Assembly (NCBI GenBank): GCA_019918135.1
Contig: WBZZ01003950.1
Coordinates: 205,001-269,000, forward strand
Length of the DNA stretch: 64,000 nt
Reading direction: 5' to 3'
DNA from: Paulinella micropora
Taxonomy: Eukaryota; Cercozoa; Imbricatea; Euglyphida; Paulinellidae
Positions 20,367-30,085 of this stretch are shown piece by piece. The notes under the pieces are model-generated. The model had not been told where the DNA came from and did no database searches. It was given only the letters and a program-made list of their open reading frames with translations. The position numbers and the translations under genes were made by a program. The stretch's first letter is position 1, and the number at the start of each line of letters is the position of its first letter.

Positions 20367-20783
20367 CGGCAAAAACTGTTTCTCTTTTCAATATTTTTTC
20401 CCCTCTTTTTTTTTGGCTTTTAACTATTTTTGTTCCACCGCTTCCCTGCCTCTTTCCCCCCTCCCCCCCCCCCCCGAAAAAAAAGAAAAGGAGGGGGGGC
20501 GGGGCTAGAACGGAGAAGCAACGCAACAAAAAAAAAAGAAAAGGAGTTGAGAAAGAAAAGAAAAAAAAGAAGTTCAAAAGAAACTGTGGGAGGGAGGGGA
20601 AGGGGGGGGGGGGCCGGGTGTGTGTGTGTGGAGCGCGCAGTTCAGAAAGAACGGGGTTGGTGTGGGGGAGGGGGGGGGGGGCGGAGAGGAAATTTTTCTT
20701 TTGGGGGGGGGGGAGGGAGGGGGTGTTTCCTTCTCCTTTTCCCTGTCTTTTTTTGCGGGAGGAAAGGAGGGGGGGGGGGGGGG
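20367..20783. other. Low-complexity spacer
   Basis: T8 and C runs near 20460-20475, A-rich (GAAAA)n, a (GT)n tract near 20620-20630 and several G runs. Lies between the stop of the membrane-protein gene and the start of the modular gene. Duplicated at 33446-33866. No gene seen. Confidence 0.6.
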
Positions 20784-23519
20784 CTAGAAGCCCACCAACG
20801 CTCCGTGCACCTGCGGGATCCCGCCCGCAAACAGCACCTGCAGCTGCGCGGACGCCAGTTCGTCCAGCGCTGTTGTCATGTGCAGCAGCCGCTGGGGCGC
20901 GCGCGGGTCCTGCGCGAACAGCTGCACCCAGTCCAGATACTCGTCCGCACTGCGCGCCATAATGGCGTGGAAACCGGCCGCGAATTCACAGAAGCCGCTC
21001 CCCAGCGAAGTGTGGAGGGCGGGCAGCACGGCGCCGAGGGTGGTCAGGGACGCGGACTGCACTTCTTCGCAGGCCGCCGGCAGCAGGCGCCTCAGCGACA
21101 GGTTGCCGTGCAGAGAGGTTAGGAGCCAGCGCTCGCTTTCGTCCTGCCTGGACATGCAGTGGCTTGGCAGGGCGCGGCGCCGCACCTCGAGCGTCTCGGG
21201 GTAGGCGTGCAGGTTGCAGTTGGCGTCGTCGTGCCACTGGTCGCAAACGGGCGCCCGCACAAAGGTCTCTTGTAGCCAGCTTTCTAGCCAGGGCCCCAGG
21301 CCCGCGCCGCCCAACAGCGCGCCAACAGCGTGCGAGAAGCTCAGAGAGCCACCGCTGTCCCACAACTGCCTGCAGGTCATGACACAGGCAGTGGCCGCCA
21401 ACAGCACTATCAGCATTGACAGCAGCGGGTCCTCGTCATTGCGCCAGGGGCCGCCGCTGTTGCGAGCACCATTACGTGCCAGGCGCGCGCGCTCGCTCGG
21501 CGGGAGCGCGGCGCCGACCGCCTGCCAGTGCAAGCAGTGGCGCAAGAGCAGGCACAGCAGCACCTGCAGCCGACAGCGCCGGCGGCGCGTGGGCGGGCCG
21601 TAGCACACGAGCGCCTTGCTAAAAGCCCTGTCCAGATTGGCGTCTCGCTGCTGCAGCGTCGCGACCAGCGCCAGCAAAAAGGTCGCGCCGCGCCCCGTGC
21701 TTAGTTCCGTCAGCAGCTGCAGGACCGCACCCGTGAGCACGGGGCCGGGCTGGCGACGTTGGAACTGTTCACAGGCCTTGTCCAGCACGGCCCGCACACC
21801 TTCGTCCAACGTCGCAGTAGCTGCCGCGAAGGCCCCGGGGTGGTAGATCCAGTTCCACGCGGCGCTGCAGCGCATGTGGGGCCGCGCGGCGACCTCCGCT
21901 GGCTTAACGATGACGAACACGCGCAGGACCGACGCGGCGAGCACGCACTGCTCGAACTCGCGCTGGGCTTCCAAAAAGTCGCGAGCACCGACCAACTCCT
22001 TGGGCGGCAGCACAAAGGAGTTTCCGCTCAGCAGTGCTATTAGAGCCCCCGCCGGGAGCTTGCAGCCCGCATTTCGTGGCCCCAGGCTCTTGTCAAAGCG
22101 CGGCCTTCGGCACGGTGCGGCGCACCGAGGCCAGCGAGAACAGCCGTTGCTGGCGTTGCAGCGCCAGGAACGTCGACAGCAGCAGGTCGGGCCCCTCTTG
22201 CTCCAGATGTTCCAGGTAGGCCCGGCGGTGGTTCCCCCAGGCATTTTGCAGCCAGGGCGTTAACTCGTCGCGAGCTCCAGACGCTAGAATGCTCTGGAGT
22301 TCGGTGCGCAGGAGCTGGCGGGTGGTGAAAAAAGAACTGTTGTCGCTACCGTCGACCCACAGAAGCACCATAAGCTCCGCGAGCGACAGCTCCGAGTTTA
22401 CGCCGTGGCACAGCACGGCCAAAGGCACCGTCAGTTCGTCCGCGGTCCAGGCCGTACACTTGAGCGCGGCCCAGCGCGCACAGGGTCCGTCGGTGTCAAG
22501 CAAAGTGTCTCGGTACGCTATCCGCTGCAAACGGTTGTTGTCTTCCAGGCTGCACACCGTGCCTGCTACAGCTTCGTGGCGGCCGAGCGTCGCTAGCAGA
22601 TCCAGCGCGTTGCGCAGCTGCGCATCAGCCAGCGCGCGGTCGCAGCTCTCCTGGTCAAGCGACGTGCCTACCAGAACGGGCGAGACCAGCCTGCCGGCCT
22701 CGTGCTCGATCGACGCGTTCAGCGCCGCCGCCCACGCCTCGGCCCGCGACAAGAACTCGTCACGCGCCCGATCGCGCTTCTCGTCCAAACCGACCAGAAC
22801 TTCTCGCTCGGCCGAGGCGACCCGCCGGCGCAGCGGCCGTAAATCCAGGTTTTCGGGCGCGGTTTCAGCCGTGCGCCGCTCCACGCGGCCAGCGTCGCCG
22901 TGCTCACGTACAGAATGACAGTGGTCTCGGCGTGGAAGCCCCTTGCCAGTACGGCAGCGGCGGCGGTTACGAGCTGGGCCAGGCTCACGCACCAGAGGCC
23001 CACGGCCGCGCGCGGGGGCGCAAGCAGGCGCAGGGCCGACAGCAGCAGGCACCAGAGCCAGAGCGCGGCCTGTGCGGCCAGGCACAACAAAACCAGCGCC
23101 TTGTCAACGGGCAAGTAGGCCAGGCAGGCGCCCGCAGTGAGCGGCACGAAAGTAAGCGCGGCGCCGTTCGCGGCGTGCCACCCGCGCAAATTTCCCGACA
23201 AGACTTTGCACTCTAGCCTAGACAACCAAAACAGGCACAGCGCCGAGCCCACGCGGCAATGAGTCCACAGCACGAACGCCCACACCGTGCGCGAGCCGTC
23301 AAAGGGTCGCACGGTCCAGTTCAGCGCGGCGTGGCCAGACGGCGCCAGCCAGGGGCACAGTAGCGCTAGACATTCCAGCAACCACCAGCCCAAAGCATAG
23401 CGAGACACAACTGAGCACCAGAGCAAGTGTGCTCTGTGCGACAGTACTATGACGGCCGCCGCGGTCGTGATGGAAAACGAGGCCAATGCGAGCCAAACCT
23501 CCTCTTGCCTCGATGACAT
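20784..23519 (-). CDS. Multi-pass membrane protein with long helical C-terminal region, two frame changes
   Basis: ATG 23517-23519; about 910 residues across three frames. The first 215 residues contain roughly seven hydrophobic helices (for example WLALASFSITTAAAVIVL and LVLLCLAAQAALWLWCLL) and look like a seven-pass receptor-type domain; this is a topology call, not a family match. A -1 change near 22880 leads into a charged helical region (VASAEREVLVGLDEKRDR). That frame ends at CTT TGA C (TGA 22093-22095), where a +1 shift continues with DKSLGPRNAGCKLPAG to TAG 20784-20786. The later part has another hydrophobic segment near 21400 (LLSMLIVLLAATACVMTC). All breaks are identical in copy B (33867-36602). 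Codon use is strongly GC-rich throughout. Confidence 0.5.
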
Positions 23520-24000
23520 TTCTTAAAAATTCTTTTTTTTTTTGTTCGTGGTCAGCCTCCTCACCTCTTTTGTCGATTTCTTTTTTCTTTTTTTTGGTCA
23601 CTCAAACAGAATCTGGAGCAAAAAAAAAAAGTGTTTTATGTAAAAAAAAAGAAACAAAAAAAAACACACACACACACACACACAAAAGTAGGTATGTTTT
23701 TCAACGGGAACGGCCGGCGGGAGGGAGATTTACTTTTGTGAGGGGAAAAAGAATGAATGCCCCCCCCCCCTCCCCATTTCCCCTCAACCCGCTCAGCTCG
23801 TGACCAACCGACAAGAAGTCTCGGGGCGAAGAAGGCACGGGGAGGGGGGGGGGGGGAGATAGGGAGTGGAGGGAGAGATAGAGAGTGGAGGGAGAGATAG
23901 AGAGTGGAGGGAGAGATAGGAAGTGGAGGGAGGGAAGGGGAGGTGGGCGACTGGACAGAAAAATAAAGAGAGAGAGAGAGAGATGGAGAAAGAGAGAGTG
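23520..24000. other. Microsatellite-rich spacer
   Basis: T9 and A10 runs, (CA)n at 23665-23684, C11 at 23761-23771, a GGGAGAGATAGAGAGTGGA tandem repeat around 23860-23935 and (GA)n. Duplicated at 36603-37092 with different tract lengths. No gene seen. Confidence 0.65.
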
Positions 24001-25786
24001 TTAGACGGCAAAGAAGTGATCTTTTTTGTCTCGGTGTGCGGCTGGACCGTTCTCCGCGATCGCGCGTGCAGAATTGTCTCCCCCCCTTTTGCGAGTGTAG
24101 ATGAACCAGGCCAGCAACAGAAAGCCCAGGCACGGCAGAAGGACGACAGATAGACAAGGGCAGCTACGCGCCCCCGCCGGCGCGTGGCTGCTCTCGAACA
24201 GAGCGGCTCCTGTCGGCACCGCGATATCTTCCGGCAGTTCCAGGCTGAACTCGAGGGTCTCGTGCCGCAGCCGGTCCCCGCCGTTGACCGCGTACATGTC
24301 CGCGCGGGCGTGCTGCGACGGTGTAATCGTCAGCCCGCAGAGCCAGCTACCTTTCCCGACGTCACTGCAATCTGCCTCGGCGCTCTCCCACACGAGCCCC
24401 ACGGGTGGAGCCCGCAGGCTAAATTCGAGCGAAATCCGTGGCGCTGATGATGAGGCGAGCCGCCGACGCGCACCTCCAGGCAAGAATATTAGCAACCTGA
24501 CGATCTTGGCATCGGTAGCGTTGGAGGCCTGTTGTGTTGTCAGGTCAGTACAGTTCTGATGAGAGACGTTGCCAGCCGCTAGCAGCAACTGGTTCTGTAA
24601 CTGGAGTTTGAATTCTAACGGCAAACGTGCGGTCTGATTTTGGGTCAGCCCCAGCCACGAGAGCGTGCGTGTGCGCTGCAGCCACAGCTGCCCCCTAGGT
24701 ACTGTCCCCCGTCCTGCAGGCGCGTGAGTTGGCAGAGCGAGGCGTACAAAAAGTCGAGCCCGAGCAGAGAGTCTGACAGGGAGCAGTTGGAAGACAGGGC
24801 CGAGGGAAAAGGACCCGCTGGCAAGATCCCGCCTGTGCGGCATTGGTCTTCTAAGAACAGGAGTTGCAGTTCTTCGTGAAGGAGGCCCGTGGGCTCCCGC
24901 TGCAAGAGGTCGTTGGTGGCGACCACTACACGCAGGACAGGCTCTGGCTCGCCGTCCAGGGACAGAGCCATTCCGAGCCCGGATAGGTCAGTTCTGATCG
25001 CTGGGCCGATTGGCATTCCGGTTGAGGCAGTTACGGACGGGCTGGCGGAACCGGTGGTTGAGGTAGTTACGGACGGGCTGGCAGAACCGGTGGTTGAGGC
25101 TGCGGCAAGTGACGGGCTGGCGGAACCGGTGGTTGAGGCAGTAACGGAGGAGCTGGCGGAACCGGTGGTTGAGGCAGTTACAGAAGAGCTGGGGGTCGCG
25201 GAACTGGTGTTGGAGCTCGAGGCTGCGTTTACGGACGGGCTGGGGGTCGCGGAACAGGTGTTGGAGCTCGAGGCTGCGTTTACGGACGGGCTGAGGGTCG
25301 CGGAACTGGTGTTGGAGCTCGAGGCTGAGTTTACGGACGGGCTGGGGTCGCGGAACAGGTGTTGGAGCTCGAGGCTGCGTTTACGAACGGGCTGGGGGTT
25401 GCTTGTCCTTGTCCTTGTCCTTGTCCCTGTCCTTGTCCCTGTCCTTGTCCCTGTCCTTGTCCCTGTCCCTGTCCCTGTCCCTGTCACTGTCCCGAGGCGG
25501 TTACGGAGGAGCTGGGGGTTGCGGAACGGGTATTCGAGGGCGAAACGGTTACAGAAGAGCTGGGGGTCGCGGAACGGGTTTTGGACTTCGAGGTAGTTGT
25601 GGAACGGGTTTTGGACTTCGAGGTAGTTGTGGAACGGGTTTTGGACTTCGAGGTAGTTGCGGAGCGGCTCGTCGAGGGCGATACGGTTGCAGAGGAGCTG
25701 GGGGTCGCGGGGCTGCCGGGCGACCCGCCTATAAAATTAGGCAGAGTAATAACTGGCGGGCGTGTACCAGTTTGATTCTCTGCCAT
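24001..25786 (-). CDS. Mucin-like type I membrane protein, frame-disrupted
   Basis: ATG 25784-25786; about 595 codons. The N-terminal third is Ser/Thr-rich repeat (TTSKSKTRS, then SATPSSSVTAS, then TTGSASPSV), interrupted by a CCTGTC hexamer array. Next comes an extracellular domain with several Cys and N-glycosylation sites (NCTDL, NVSHQ, NCSLSD), then a TM helix (VVLLPCLGFLLLAWFIY), then a basic cytosolic tail (TRKRGGDN) ending HFFAV. In copy A a C5 run at 24691-24695 breaks the frame in the ectodomain; copy B has C6 and stays open (37093-38106), so the copy B form is likely ancestral there. G4 versus G5 at 25344-25347 also switches the frame inside the repeats. No signal peptide was found in the readable N-terminus. 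Confidence 0.55.
25403..25493. repeat. Hexanucleotide array CCTGTC/CCTTGTC
   Basis: About 15 units of TTGTCC/CTGTCC. No unit creates a stop in two of three frames (TG, DR or QG repeats on the minus strand), so slippage here changes the length of the mucin-like region. Copy B equivalent: 38494-38584. Confidence 0.8.
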
Positions 25787-26301
25787 GTAATTGCTGCTGT
25801 CCACATCTAAACTCGTACCTTGGCTTTGATTCGTTTGTGTGATTGCGCTCGCTGCGCTACCCCCGTCGGTCGATTTTTTTTATTATTTCTTTCTTTTCTT
25901 TTTGTTTACAAGTTTTTTCTCGTGTTGTTGTTGCTGTGGATGGCTACTGCTCCTATCTTTTTACTGTGGCAGCCACACAATCCATGCCGAATTTTCCTTC
26001 CCACACCCTCCCCACCCCCCCTTCCACCCCCCCCCCCTCTCGCTTCACTCGTGTCCAATTCTCGATGTTTTAGGCAAGCCCCGAAAATGTCTCCTTTCTC
26101 CAACCCCCCCCCCCCCCTCCCCCCAAAGAAAAAAGCGTTGCTTACCCATCTCCTTCCCCACTCTTGTCGTCTGTACCAATGTTGTTTCTAAACAGCAAAC
26201 AAAACAAAAAAACAAAAAAAAAAAACCCCCAAAAAAAGGCTTGGAAAAGGGCGCGCGGGGGGATGGAAGCGAGAAACCAGCTTCTTCTTTCCTCGCTTAG
26301 C

Positions 26302-26345
<44 letters not shown>

Positions 26346-26529
26346 GTAAGAGAAGGGGATTCGAGCAACAACGTTTGTTAAACGGTGCCGAAAGAAGAAA
26401 AAGGCTTAGCAGCGATTTTCTTGCCGTCCGTGGGCTTAAAGAAAGCATTTTCTGCTCCGGCATTTCCCTCCTTCTAAGCCCTCCCACTTTTTTTTTTTTA
26501 AGCAGACCACACCGGTGTGTTCTTTGGTC
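25787..26529. other. Low-complexity spacer with 40-nt T run
   Basis: Pyrimidine-rich with C runs (26029-26037, 26105-26117), A-rich block near 26205-26237, T run of about 40 at 26305-26344, and a T10 tract ending AAGCAG (AG 26504-26505), 25 nt before ATG 26530. Divergent promoter region. Duplicated at 38878-39625. No gene seen. Confidence 0.6.
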
Positions 26530-27597
26530 ATGAAGATCCAACCGCAATTGGTGCACGAAGCTCGCTGGTTGACGGCAGACGAAAAAAACTTAACTTAACC
26601 TGCGGGATTTGCGCACCCGGCAAGGTTGCGGTGGGCATGTTGACGCACGCCCCGGACCGGATACAGCTCTGGGAGGCGGTGCATGCGTGTATTGTTTGCA
26701 TATCCAAACCCCAAGGCTGGCCAGACGAAAAGAACCCTGACCTCAAAAGGCGAGGCTAGGGGTACCTTAGGACACACTGTCTTTGCTGTAGCGCTCGATA
26801 CCCAGTATAAAAACTTTGGCGCGTTTACTACGATCCCTATCTCGCAAAAACAGTATCATCCCGGGATGTTCTTTGGCGGCGACGTTTCATACCATCCTAG
26901 AGGCCGCGATACCCCTGTACACGAACGACGATCAGACCCGCCCATGTATGCTGGGGTTGCTGCTAACACGCCTACTTCACACTGGATGTCCTGGGGCGGG
27001 TTTAATAAAATCGACGGACAAAAGTTATTGGAACGATACAAAGCAGTACAAGAAGAAATACTCGGAAAGGTTCTGGCAGAACATGACGGTTCTTGGGCAA
27101 GATTTAATGCTAGAGACGGCGGCAAGTCTATAGTATTTCATCTGCCCCGTGAGATGCGCTACAAAGGGTCGGCCCAGCTGGTTAACTCCAGGAAACGTGA
27201 GCGTCGTCGCTCGCGTGCTGCTGTGGCCGAAACAGAGGACCAGCTCGTTTCTTGCCCCATGCTTAGAAAAATACTCGGTAAAAGTAATTTAGACAACCCT
27301 TCGATGTCGTACCGCCCCTACCTTGTCTGCGCAAGCGGGGTGGGTGACATATTCCTTTCGGGCGATCAGTTGATCTGGGACTACGGCTGTGACCATGCAA
27401 GAGAAAAGAAGCAGCAAAGACAGGCACTGCCGCTCCCACGGCAATCTTCGTCTTCTTCTTCTTCTTCTTCTTCTTCTTCTCGGGCCTCTTCGTCCTTCTC
27501 ACGATTGCCGTTCTCTTTCTCGTCTTCGCGGTTGCCCCAGAGATCGCATGTCCACCAATCTACCGAATTCCTGCCCAAGCCTTCCCCGTCTCTCTAA
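26530..27597 (+). CDS. Zinc-finger plus SET-like protein with -1 and compensating +1 changes
   Basis: ATG 26530. The first 18 codons lead to GA A AAA AAC (26583-26589), a canonical -1 slippery heptamer followed by TAA 26596-26598. In the -1 frame the protein continues as LTCGICAPGKVAVG...ACIVC, a CxxC/CxxC zinc-binding pair, and returns to the first frame near 26733. Then come GHTVFAV...FGAF, AQLVN, and DIFLSGDQLIWDYGCDH, which matches the C-terminal SET signature (D-I-x-x-G-x-x-L-x-x-D-Y-G). SET proteins methylate lysines; catalytic activity here is unproven because the NHS-like motif is weak. The frame then enters poly-Ser encoded by a TCT array (27450-27480) and stops at TAA 27595-27597. 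The other frame of that array encodes a strong TM-like segment. Confidence 0.45.
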
Positions 27598-28008
27598 TAT
27601 GACATCCGAACCCTGGCTGAGAATTGTGGAGCCGAGAAGACCGTCCTGGTGCATTTCGAGGAGAACGGGCTGGATGAATTCTTACCAGAGGAATTGGCGC
27701 AAGTCTCGTGCGGTGACCTCAGGTTCTTTGAAACCGAACCAACTGCTGAAGAACGAGAACAAATGTTTAACAAGTCCTTCTTGTGCCTCGTGTGTATGCC
27801 GGGGCAGTATTTTCGAAACATGCTAGACGACTTTGAAGTCTTCGCCAAAGAGTGTGCGGACAAGGAAAAAACAATGCTGGCTGGGTTGGGAATAGCGTGC
27901 GGGCGCAACTTTGATCTGGCCCTGGACATCTGGCTGCAGTGCCGCAGGGTGGAAAACGATGGTCTCAACATTGCCGTATTTACGGACAGGCGATCGGTTG
28001 GCGGATAA
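27598..28008 (+). CDS. Unknown acidic protein segment with no ATG near its start
   Basis: Open frame of 137 codons, the same frame as the upstream SET-like gene across TAA 27595-27597. It has no ATG for the first 60 codons but looks like real protein (EKTVLVHFEENGLDEFLPEE, CLVCMPGQYFRNML). Two links are possible: readthrough of the TAA, or a +1 change at ATA TGA C (27597-27603) from the frame that encodes a TM-like segment (FVLLTIAVLFLVFAV) just upstream. It ends at TAA 28006-28008, before the next gene. Family unknown. Confidence 0.35.
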   Translation, partial: YDIRTLAENCGAEKTVLVHFEENGLDEFLPEELAQVSCGDLRFFETEPTAEEREQMFNKSFLCLVCMPGQYFRNMLDDFEVFAKECADKEKTMLAGLGIACGRNFDLALDIWLQCRRVENDGLNIAVFTDRRSVGG

Positions 28009-28028
28009 CCTATTCCGATAGCGCAGAA

Positions 28029-29063
28029 ATGAATAACATGCATAAGAGTAACCGGGGCCGCCGACGCAATCGTACAGTTAGGGGGCTTAGGCGCATAGAC
28101 ACGGCTTTTAGGCAAATAAAGCCGCTAGTGGACAAGGCGGAGAACTTGAATCCGACAAAAAAGCTGAAGCAATACAACATCTGGATCAATGAGCAGAAGG
28201 ACTGGTATGATAAAGACGCTGATGCAGGAAAGATAGTGTCTTGCGACCAGTTTTTCTATGTAGTGTTCTGGCGCCCCTTCAACTTTGCGCTGGTCGCCAG
28301 AAAGAAAATCAAATCTCCGGACAACCTCATTATAGCGGAGTTTCCTGCAATTCTCGACAGAACCAGAAAACCGGTAGACGTCTTGGACGAAGAAGAACCA
28401 CCCGAAGACGAGCAAGCAACGTCGCGGAGGCCTCGCAGGACACCCCCCAAGGGCAAACACGAAAAAGTTCGTAAGCCAGACGGAGACGGCAGCCGGATCA
28501 GCATGTCCGGCGTAGGCAAACGCCTCGCCGAACTCTGGCCGCGCGAGCAAGACACCAAGATGTTGGGATGGAATCGCAAAGAGGAATATTTCGTTCCACA
28601 CTACCGCCAGCCTAATCTCCAGGGCGCACCCCACGCGGGCATCGTTGGCGCCGCGAAGCCGATCCCGACCTCTCTGCTCGCTCACTGTGCGCTAGGCACC
28701 ACCGTCGGAGAGTACGTAAATGCCAGGATTGTGGTTGACGAGGCCAATAGGTTTTACCTGCATGCGATGGAAGGTAAAGATTTCGAGGAACATGATCTAG
28801 TGCTCGTTGATTACGACTGGGATGCCGAGGAGACCGCTGATTTCGTTAAACTCCACAAAGGTTCTTTCAGGGACGAGCTGAAAACAAACCTCGCTATGCA
28901 AGAACTCGTAACCCAACAGTTGCGAGAAATCGACGCTTTGCCCGGGCCGGGCAGAAGAGCTCTCTTGGAAATGGAAGGTAAGATAGAGACCAGAGAGAAG
29001 AAAAATTCACGGAAAACAACAAAAGAAGCCGAACCCGAACCCGAACCCGAACGCAGTGCGTAA
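28029..29063 (+). CDS. SET-like domain protein with charged tail
   Basis: 344 residues from ATG 28029; the frame is open further upstream but overlaps the previous segment. The N-terminus is basic (RGRRRNR), followed by an ordered region, an acidic/basic linker (DEEEPPEDEQ...PRRTPPKGKHEK), and a C-terminal block LLAHCALGTTVGEYVNARI...YLHAMEGKDF...LVLVDYDWD. This block parallels the SET C-terminal layout (N-x-R-x strand, then D-x-x-x-x-D-Y-D-W) and the upstream SET-like gene. The tail is Lys/Glu-rich and ends in a PEPEPE repeat. Intact in both copies. The SET call is tentative. Confidence 0.5.
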   Translation: MNNMHKSNRGRRRNRTVRGLRRIDTAFRQIKPLVDKAENLNPTKKLKQYNIWINEQKDWYDKDADAGKIVSCDQFFYVVFWRPFNFALVARKKIKSPDNLIIAEFPAILDRTRKPVDVLDEEEPPEDEQATSRRPRRTPPKGKHEKVRKPDGDGSRISMSGVGKRLAELWPREQDTKMLGWNRKEEYFVPHYRQPNLQGAPHAGIVGAAKPIPTSLLAHCALGTTVGEYVNARIVVDEANRFYLHAMEGKDFEEHDLVLVDYDWDAEETADFVKLHKGSFRDELKTNLAMQELVTQQLREIDALPGPGRRALLEMEGKIETREKKNSRKTTKEAEPEPEPERSA

Positions 29064-29233
29064 GGAGGACGAGCGCAGCAGACCAGCGGCGCTTGCTAGG
29101 AAAAAATCTTCGACTGTTTCTTTTTTTTTAAATCAGTAAACTTCAATGCCTTGGTTTGGGTTTTTTTAATAAACCAATTTGGGTGTGCAAGAGTGGGGAG
29201 AGAGAGGCAGCCACGTAGTACGGTCGTGGGTGT

Positions 29234-29264
<31 letters not shown>

Positions 29265-29293
29265 CAAAAAAGAAGAAGAGGTTGCAAAGTTAG
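29064..29293. other. Spacer up to the duplication junction
   Basis: T and A runs, (GT)n followed by about 16 G at 29228-29264, then the end of copy A. No gene seen. Confidence 0.5.
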
Positions 29294-29676
29294 GCGCTAT
29301 CTGATGGATGGATCTCTACAATGCGCACCCGGGGAGCCATGCCCTTTTCACGACCTTTAATTACATGCTGCGCAGAGAGCCGCCTTTTTGTTGGCCTGCA
29401 GATTGTAAACTCGTACACTTCTCTGGCCGTGTCTGCAACGCAGAAGATTCCAACCTCTACAAAAGAAAGTTTCTTGTCAAAGAGAGACCTGGAGATGACA
29501 AGGTTAGGTTAAGTCACAATCAACTCGAGCATCCGTTTCACGACTTGCTAAGAGAACAACAAATGATACCAGAGCAGGACCCATGCCGATACCTGCGTGA
29601 AATGTGCCACGAGTTCTTGCAGTTGCTCGTCTACGCTTTGAAAAATAGTAAGGGCGTCCAGCTCTTTCTACCATGA
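29294..29676 (+). pseudogene. Headless 3' fragment of the kinase-fold gene
   Basis: Duplicate of the last 127 or so codons of the 15165-16589 gene, beginning where the duplication starts and therefore lacking the start and kinase core. An ATG at 29308 could start a 122-residue helical fragment. It carries several substitutions relative to copy A (for example codons at 29339 and 29496). Confidence 0.8.
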
Positions 29677-30085
29677 TCTTCAGAGAGAGAGAGAGCAAGA
29701 GAGAGAAGGGTGGGGGGGGGGGAGGGGGGGGGGAGCGCGCGGGAAGTTGTGTTGTAGACGTTTCTCTGTTTGTCACTCCCTTCCAACCAACCCCCCCCCC
29801 CCCCCCCCGGGGGGGGATGTGGCTTTTTCTTGAGGCGTGTCTCACTCCTAACACACCCCCACCCAGTTTTTTTTAAAAAACAAAACATCTCTTCTATCCA
29901 GACAGGCTAAAAAAACCAAAAAGTAATTAAAAAAAGAAACCAACACGTACATGCCCCCCCCCCTCCTTCCCCTTCCCTCTAAAAAAAACCAAAGAAAAAA
30001 GGGAGAAAGAAATGAAAAGGGGAGATAGTACTAAATACTTTTTCCTACAAAGAAAACCTTAAGGAACAGCCAAGGCTTCATTTCC
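29677..30085. other. Low-complexity spacer (copy B)
   Basis: Counterpart of 16590-16996, with longer C and G runs near 29791-29816 and an altered (GA)n. Confidence 0.6.

Larger units (their letters stand above)
16207..29297 (+). repeat. Copy A of a 13.09-kb direct tandem duplication
   Basis: Sequence from 16207 onward is nearly identical to sequence from 29294 onward (offset about 13,087). Copy A ends at 29297 in ...AAGTTAGGCGCT, where copy B begins. The shared tetranucleotide GCGC (16207-16210, 29294-29297) spans the junction, as expected for a microhomology-mediated event. The unit contains the 3' part of the kinase-fold gene and seven further loci. Differences between copies are mainly homopolymer lengths, a few short indels and scattered substitutions. 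Confidence 0.95.

Noticed and set aside
22093..23085. N-terminal part of the 330-codon ORF as a separate gene start
   Set aside because: Its first 60 codons are an Arg/Pro/Gly-rich shadow of the TM helices in the other frame; only the part after about 22880 is credible.
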